This document shows, one piece after another, positions 6,402 to 10,197 of a stretch of 10,197 nt of DNA. The first letter of the stretch is position 1, and each line of letters starts with the position of its first letter. A program made the position numbers and the translations under genes. The stretch is from Candidatus Hydrogenedentota bacterium (lineage in GTDB: Bacteria > Hydrogenedentota > Hydrogenedentia > Hydrogenedentales > SLHB01): positions 1 to 10,197 of the forward strand of contig JAHDWY010000100.1 in assembly GCA_023384315.1 (NCBI GenBank). Reading direction: 5' to 3'. The notes under the pieces are model-generated. The model searched no databases and had not been told where the DNA came from. It worked only from the letters and a program-made list of their open reading frames with translations.

Positions 6402-8924
6402 ATGACTCCTCTCCTGATTGTTGCTGCGTGTTGCCTGGTGCAAGCGCCCGATCCCGCCTGGATTGACCTGGCGGCGGATTGGCGATTCAAACCAGACCCG
6501 GAGCATGTGGGGCTGCGCGACGGGTGGCTCAGCGTTTCCTATGACGACAGCGAATGGGCCGTACTTGACGCGGGACCCCGATGGGCAGACCACGGATTTC
6601 CGGAGCTGGACGGCTTCGCCTGGTACCGGCGCTGGGTGGATGTGCCGGCATCTTGGGGCGGGCAAAAAGTCTGGCTGGCGCTGGGCGCGGCGAACGATGC
6701 GTGCACGATCTATTGCAACGGCGTGCGCATCAATTCTTACGGCGACGACTCCGACCGTTCGGTAGCGAACACCCCCATCATTGCAGAACTGAGCGCGCAC
6801 CTGAAGCCCGGCGAGACGAACCTCATCGCCATCGAGTGCCTGGATTGGGGCGGCAGCGGCGGCCTCTGGCATTTGCCGTGCGCCATCACGACGGACCCGA
6901 ACCGGTTGCCCGCGGATTCCGCGATCGCGTGCGTCAGCCAGTACGACGCGAAGCGCATTATCACTACGGTGGACCTGTCGGGACTTGGCAACGACCGTCC
7001 CGATACCACGCTGCGTCTTGGCGTGTTCAAAGGCGATAAGAATAGCCCCGCGGCCGAGACGTCGGTCGCGCTTCCGGCCGATGCGTTCGCAGGGACTGCC
7101 GTGTTCGACCTGACGAGCCCCGACGCGGGCGATGTGTTTCACGTGCGGCTCCTGGCGGCTGAACCCAGCGACTCGGCTTTGGCAGGGCTGCCCATCGACC
7201 GCGCCGTGCCCTGGCCGGAAGCGCCCGGGTGGCAAGGCGACTATGCCGATCTTCCTGTGCGGAACAATTTTGTGACGGAGCTGCTGCGCGTGGAACTCGA
7301 CGAAGCCGGTGGCGCGGATTACCCGATCTTGAATCCACGCAACGGGTGGATCTTCATCTCGGCGCAAACCGAACTCGAACAAGGGCCGCAAGTGGTCATC
7401 GACGGCGAGAACAATCCGGTGCAGTGGCGGCGCAACCCTGAGACCGGCGCCTTCGAGGCGATGCGGTACCAGTCGGAAGGCAAGCACAATATTGCCGTGG
7501 CGGCGAATGCGAAAGGCACGTTCGAGGTGCTCACGGTGCCTGAGTTGATGTACTGCTACTACCCCGCGTCGCCGCATATCGCGCCGTACGGGCCATACGA
7601 TTGGGCCTACGTGTCGCGTCATGTGTTGCCGCACGTGAACACCATCGTGACTGGCGGACCGGAACGGGAAGCTTTCGACCAATGGCGGAGCGAGGGCCGG
7701 GCCTGGATTAGCAACGCGTCGTTGCCGGGTCTGGCGAGCGCGCAAGCGCCGACGGTGGATCAGGTGTACGAAGCGTGGCGCGCTAATCCGGGAGTCACTC
7801 AGGAAGGGTACTCGGGGATGATCGTGGACGAGTTTCTCTTCGCGGGCGACGACTATTACGCGGCGTGGACAGGAGCGCTGGAGCGTCTCGCGCACGACTC
7901 CGCGTTCGAACACCGCAAGTTCTACGCGTGGTGCGGCGACTTGTACGAGTATCCGTCGAGCGCCACGTTCCAGCAGCGGATTGCGGAATTGGGGCACCGG
8001 TTCGCCTGGGAGAAGTATCTGCCCGAAGCGCGCACGCCGGAAGCGGCGGCATCCGAGATCGCGCGTAACCTTCAGCAAGACCTGTCGGCGTGGCAAGCTT
8101 CCATGCCGGACGTGGCGCAGCGGACGATCGTGACGTTGGGATACCTCTGTGCGCCGCCGGAGAGTCTGAATCGTGACCCCGCAGTCGATTACCACGTGTT
8201 CATGGACATGCAGTTTCACCATCTCGCCACGGAGCCGGCCTGGTGGGGCCTCTACGGCATCATGGAATACTCGGCAAGTTATGCGGACGAGGAATCGCTG
8301 CGCTGGGCGCACCAGTTGTTCCGGCACTATTGCATCGAGGGGAACCGGGAACGGTTGACCAGCGATTCGTATGTGCTGCCGCACATCGAGAATCCAGACT
8401 TCCTGTACGGGTTGCAGGGATGGGACGTCGTCGCGGCGGCAGATGGTTCGATTGACACCGGCGTCATGGAGGGCTTCAGTTGGCTTCAGGGCCGGTATCC
8501 GCGCACCGGCATCGGCGATCAGTACGCGCGCATGACTCGATCGGGGGAACGGCCGAACCGGATCAGCCAGACGATCCGGGCGCTCGAACCGGGACGGCTC
8601 TATTCGGTGAAAGCGATTGCCGCGGATTTGAATGACTTGGGCAGGAAACAAAGTGTGACGCTGCGAATCCAGGTTGCGGAAGCGGAGCCGGTGCCGGAGT
8701 TCTGTTTCGCGCAGGCGTATCCCAGCAACTACGCCCATGAATTCGGTCCTTACGACCGGGAGCACCCGGCGTGGTTCACGTTCCAGCGGTATGTATTTCG
8801 CGCCACCAGTGAAACGGCAACGCTGCACATTCTCGACTGGGTGGCGGACGATACGCCGGGCGGCGATGCGGGACAGGAAATCGGGTTCAACTTTATCGAG
8901 GTACAACCATTCCGCGAGCCGTAA
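6402..8924 (+). CDS. Large exported multidomain protein: GH2-like sugar-binding fold, probable TIM barrel, CBM-like C-terminus
   Basis: The protein has 840 residues. Residues 1-15 (MTPLLIVAACCLVQA) form a short export signal; VAAC at 7-10 also fits a lipobox, so membrane anchoring is possible. Residues about 20-165 form a jelly-roll like the GH2 sugar-binding domain (WYRRWVDVPASWGGQKVWLA, then an A-N-D-A-C-T-I-Y-C-N-G-V strand and LKPGETNLIAIECLDWGG). A beta-rich section spans about 180-380. Residues about 385-660 alternate strands and helices as in a TIM barrel: VNTIVTGG, AWISNASLPG, GMIVDEFLF, KFYAWCG, TIVTLGYLC, WWGLYGIMEYSA. Asp476, Glu477 and Glu622 lie at strand ends and are candidate catalytic acids. 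Residues about 665-838 look like a CBM4/9 or galactose-binding sandwich ending in GFNFIEVQPF. I cannot assign a known GH family. ATG 6402 has AAGGA (6388-6392) 9 bases upstream. It is the last gene of the block, 72 bases after the DUF6263 gene. Confidence 0.75.
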   Translation: MTPLLIVAACCLVQAPDPAWIDLAADWRFKPDPEHVGLRDGWLSVSYDDSEWAVLDAGPRWADHGFPELDGFAWYRRWVDVPASWGGQKVWLALGAANDACTIYCNGVRINSYGDDSDRSVANTPIIAELSAHLKPGETNLIAIECLDWGGSGGLWHLPCAITTDPNRLPADSAIACVSQYDAKRIITTVDLSGLGNDRPDTTLRLGVFKGDKNSPAAETSVALPADAFAGTAVFDLTSPDAGDVFHVRLLAAEPSDSALAGLPIDRAVPWPEAPGWQGDYADLPVRNNFVTELLRVELDEAGGADYPILNPRNGWIFISAQTELEQGPQVVIDGENNPVQWRRNPETGAFEAMRYQSEGKHNIAVAANAKGTFEVLTVPELMYCYYPASPHIAPYGPYDWAYVSRHVLPHVNTIVTGGPEREAFDQWRSEGRAWISNASLPGLASAQAPTVDQVYEAWRANPGVTQEGYSGMIVDEFLFAGDDYYAAWTGALERLAHDSAFEHRKFYAWCGDLYEYPSSATFQQRIAELGHRFAWEKYLPEARTPEAAASEIARNLQQDLSAWQASMPDVAQRTIVTLGYLCAPPESLNRDPAVDYHVFMDMQFHHLATEPAWWGLYGIMEYSASYADEESLRWAHQLFRHYCIEGNRERLTSDSYVLPHIENPDFLYGLQGWDVVAAADGSIDTGVMEGFSWLQGRYPRTGIGDQYARMTRSGERPNRISQTIRALEPGRLYSVKAIAADLNDLGRKQSVTLRIQVAEAEPVPEFCFAQAYPSNYAHEFGPYDREHPAWFTFQRYVFRATSETATLHILDWVADDTPGGDAGQEIGFNFIEVQPFREP

Positions 8925-8931
8925 TATAGAT

Positions 8932-8956
8932 CACAGGTGAGGGCACCTGTGTCTTT
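8932..8956 (+). terminator. Intrinsic terminator after the 840-residue gene
   Basis: CACAGGTG (8932-8939) pairs perfectly with CACCTGTG (8944-8951) around an AGGG tetraloop; TCTTTATT follows. It starts 8 bases after the stop at 8924. The next gene converges from the minus strand and stops at 8975, so the hairpin may also slow minus-strand transcription, where an AT-rich TCTATATTA stretch follows it. Confidence 0.75.
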
Positions 8957-8974
8957 ATTGGTTGCGGTCGACGC

Positions 8975-9544
8975 CTACGGCGCCGTGCAGGAGGCCGTGC
9001 CGATCAATCTCACCAATTCCTCGATCGCCATGGCCCGGTCCAGGTCGGAATCGTAGATCGCGGAGACCTTCTTGCGCGCGGCGCCCACGTCTCCGCTGCC
9101 CTTCCCACGGGAGATGAGTTCCCGGCACAGATCCGGCATGGGACCCCAGTTGCCGCATTCCACGAACTGGTCGCTGAGGAAGACAAACTTCGGGATGGCT
9201 TCACCGCCGTTGGTCAGGAAGCGGACGAACACGTCGGGATGCTGCTCGCGGGTGATGAAGCGTAGCTTCACGTTTGGGCCGGCCTCGGCGAGCCGCTGCA
9301 GTACGGGCACGTGACGCACCACGTCGCCGCACCAGTCCTCCGCAATGGCGATGACATGCACCGGCCTCGGTACCGCTGCGAGAAAGGCTTCCACGTGCGG
9401 TTCGAGGGCAAGTTGCTTTCGCGCTTCCTCCATCTTGCGCGCGTGACTTCGTTCTTCGGCTCCGGCCAGCCATGCGGCATAGTCTTTGCCCGAATGGAAT
9501 ACGGATTTCCAGTTGATTGTCGGAAGAACCGGCGGACGCGGCAT
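8975..9544 (-). CDS. Thioredoxin-fold protein with WCGD active site
   Basis: The product has 189 residues. The thioredoxin fold is recognised by VHVIAIAEDWCGDVVRHVPVL (about 62-82), in which Cys72 is followed by Gly-Asp-Val, then NVKLRFITREQHPDV, and AIPKFVFLSD with the cis-Pro at 118. The CxxC motif is reduced to a single Cys, as in the cytoplasmic thioredoxin-family group with WCxD motifs. It may act as a monothiol protein or not as a disulfide reductase at all. Residues 1-55 form a charged, helical N-terminal extension (SHARKMEEARKQLALEPHV). No signal peptide is seen, so it is cytoplasmic. Two ATGs, at 9550 and 9544, share one Shine-Dalgarno (AGGAG, 9558-9554). I chose 9544, where the spacing is 9 bases, over 9550, where it is only 3; the difference is two residues. 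It converges on the carbohydrate block and lies 102 bases downstream of the symporter gene. Confidence 0.8.
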   Translation of the reverse strand: MPRPPVLPTINWKSVFHSGKDYAAWLAGAEERSHARKMEEARKQLALEPHVEAFLAAVPRPVHVIAIAEDWCGDVVRHVPVLQRLAEAGPNVKLRFITREQHPDVFVRFLTNGGEAIPKFVFLSDQFVECGNWGPMPDLCRELISRGKGSGDVGAARKKVSAIYDSDLDRAMAIEELVRLIGTASCTAP

Positions 9545-9572
9545 TGCCATCTTCTCCTGATTGATACGATTC

Positions 9573-9582
9573 GGGTATACCC
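9573..9582. promoter_or_regulatory. GGGTATACCC palindrome upstream of the thioredoxin-like gene
   Basis: A perfect 10-bp palindrome lies 23-32 bases before the ATG at 9550 on the minus strand and includes a TATACC -10-like sequence. No good -35 is seen 16-18 bases further upstream. It may be a weak promoter with an operator, or chance. Confidence 0.25.
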
Positions 9583-9637
9583 ATGAAACGGCAGGAAAGG
9601 CCGGAATATTTCACCGGGAAGGCAAGGCGCGGTTGCC

Positions 9638-9652
9638 CGCGCGGAACGCGCG
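9638..9652 (-). terminator. GC hairpin directly after the symporter stop (weak terminator candidate)
   Basis: CGCGCG (9638-9643) and CGCGCG (9647-9652) pair around a 3-base loop immediately next to the stop codon (9655-9653) of the minus-strand symporter gene. No T-run follows on the minus strand, so it would be at most a pause site or 3'-end stabiliser. The rest of the 102-base gap to the thioredoxin-like gene shows nothing else firm apart from the palindrome at 9573-9582. Confidence 0.3.
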
Positions 9653-10197
9653 TCAGAAGATCTTCTCGATGTATACCGAGTCGCTTCCTTCGAACCGGGC
9701 GTTGGCGGCCGCCTCGGTTCCAAGTCGAACTACGCCGTCTTCGCCAATTCCCGTGATACGGAGATGCACCGAACGCAACCCGCCGAACCACCAGCGGCGG
9801 TCGCAGACGTAGATCAGATCCCCCACTTCCGCGTGCATCACATCCAGCGCGGATTGCGGCAGCACGGCCGCTTCCTCATCGGTCATCGCGTCGTCAATGA
9901 TGACCCGAAGGTGCGGGCGGCGCCCGGCCTTGAGATTAAGTTCGCCACCTTTGTACGAGCGCATAGCGTCGAGCTGGGTGCCCGTAGTGAGTCCGACGAT
10001 GGTCTCCGCCGCGCGCGCCTTCGTGAACCACGTCACGACGATGCCGATTCCCGTGCAGATGACGATTCCGTACAGGGCGCGCATGAAATTGTAGCTGTTT
10101 GGTCCCATACCGAAGGCGAAGGGTTGAATGAGCAGCGCGTCAAGCTTTGGCACGAAACTCAAGAAGACCGTGACCAGTCCCGCCACCATGGTCGCCA
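9653..10197 (-). CDS. Sodium:solute symporter (SSS family), C-terminal part only
   Basis: The frame is open to the right edge of the window and stops at 9655-9653. About 181 residues are visible. The ATG at 10189 is internal, because the codons before it are open and SSS transporters are usually 450-700 residues. Two membrane helices are seen: MVAGLVTVFLSFV and, after a PNSYNFM loop, a span around ALYGIVICTGIGIVVTWFT. Then comes the typical C-terminal run KARAAETIVGLTTGTQLDAM with a following Y-K-G-G-E-L-N segment. This resembles the ends of symporters I recall from planctomycete/lentisphaera-type genomes. About 110 soluble residues follow (LRVIIDDAMTDEEAAVL, a Met-His-A-E-V-G-D-L-I-Y-V segment, RRWWFGGLRSVHLRITGIGE). 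This cytoplasmic tail could be regulatory; its role is unknown. Such carriers import sugars, amino acids or carboxylates with Na+; the substrate cannot be read here. Upstream genes lie outside the window. Confidence 0.75.
   Translation of the reverse strand, partial: ATMVAGLVTVFLSFVPKLDALLIQPFAFGMGPNSYNFMRALYGIVICTGIGIVVTWFTKARAAETIVGLTTGTQLDAMRSYKGGELNLKAGRRPHLRVIIDDAMTDEEAAVLPQSALDVMHAEVGDLIYVCDRRWWFGGLRSVHLRITGIGEDGVVRLGTEAAANARFEGSDSVYIEKIF

Noticed and set aside
6084..8906. 940-codon open frame on the minus strand, antisense to the 840-residue gene
   Set aside because: It has no family motif and an unnatural Arg/Val/His-rich composition. It runs across two real genes and an intergenic gap. 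The plus-strand genes have signal peptides, Shine-Dalgarno sites and domain motifs. Open antisense frames are expected in GC-rich genes with biased third positions.

Overview
The window is GC-rich bacterial DNA with tightly packed genes. It looks like an environmental bacterium of the PVC/Planctomycetota–Hydrogenedentota kind. I infer this from the gene set, not from a marker gene: a GxGYxYP putative glycosidase, a DUF6263 periplasmic protein, a DUF4382/DUF5666 lipoprotein, and a sodium:solute symporter with a soluble C-terminal tail. There is no rRNA, tRNA, CRISPR array, insertion sequence or phage gene. No stretch longer than 300 bases lacks a gene.

Layout from left to right. Positions 1-1311 hold the 3' part of a secreted or surface protein built from degenerate repeats of about 115-126 residues. 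A 124-base gap follows, with an imperfect 9-base tandem array that folds into an 11-bp hairpin. Then comes a TauE/SafE-family membrane permease (1436-2263, TTG start). An AT-rich 193-base intergenic region carries two TATAAT boxes, a 12-bp palindrome and a leader stem-loop. It precedes a DUF4382-type envelope protein (2457-3353), which ends at a textbook intrinsic terminator (3381-3420).

Positions 3524-8924 hold three co-directional genes: the GxGYxYP protein, the DUF6263-like protein, and an 840-residue multidomain protein. The last has a GH2-like sugar-binding fold, a probable TIM barrel and a C-terminal carbohydrate-binding-like domain. The gaps are only 88 and 72 bases, each gene has its own Shine-Dalgarno, and the block lies between terminators at 3381-3420 and 8932-8956. 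It therefore looks like one transcription unit for exported carbohydrate-handling proteins. This is the part most likely to hold something undescribed.

The right end runs convergently on the minus strand. It holds a thioredoxin-fold protein with a WCGD active site (8975-9544) and the C-terminal end of a sodium:solute symporter (9653 to beyond the window).

All functional names rest on reading the translated sequences and recalling family motifs; no database search was possible. Long open frames antisense to these genes (up to 940 codons) are judged to be composition shadows.
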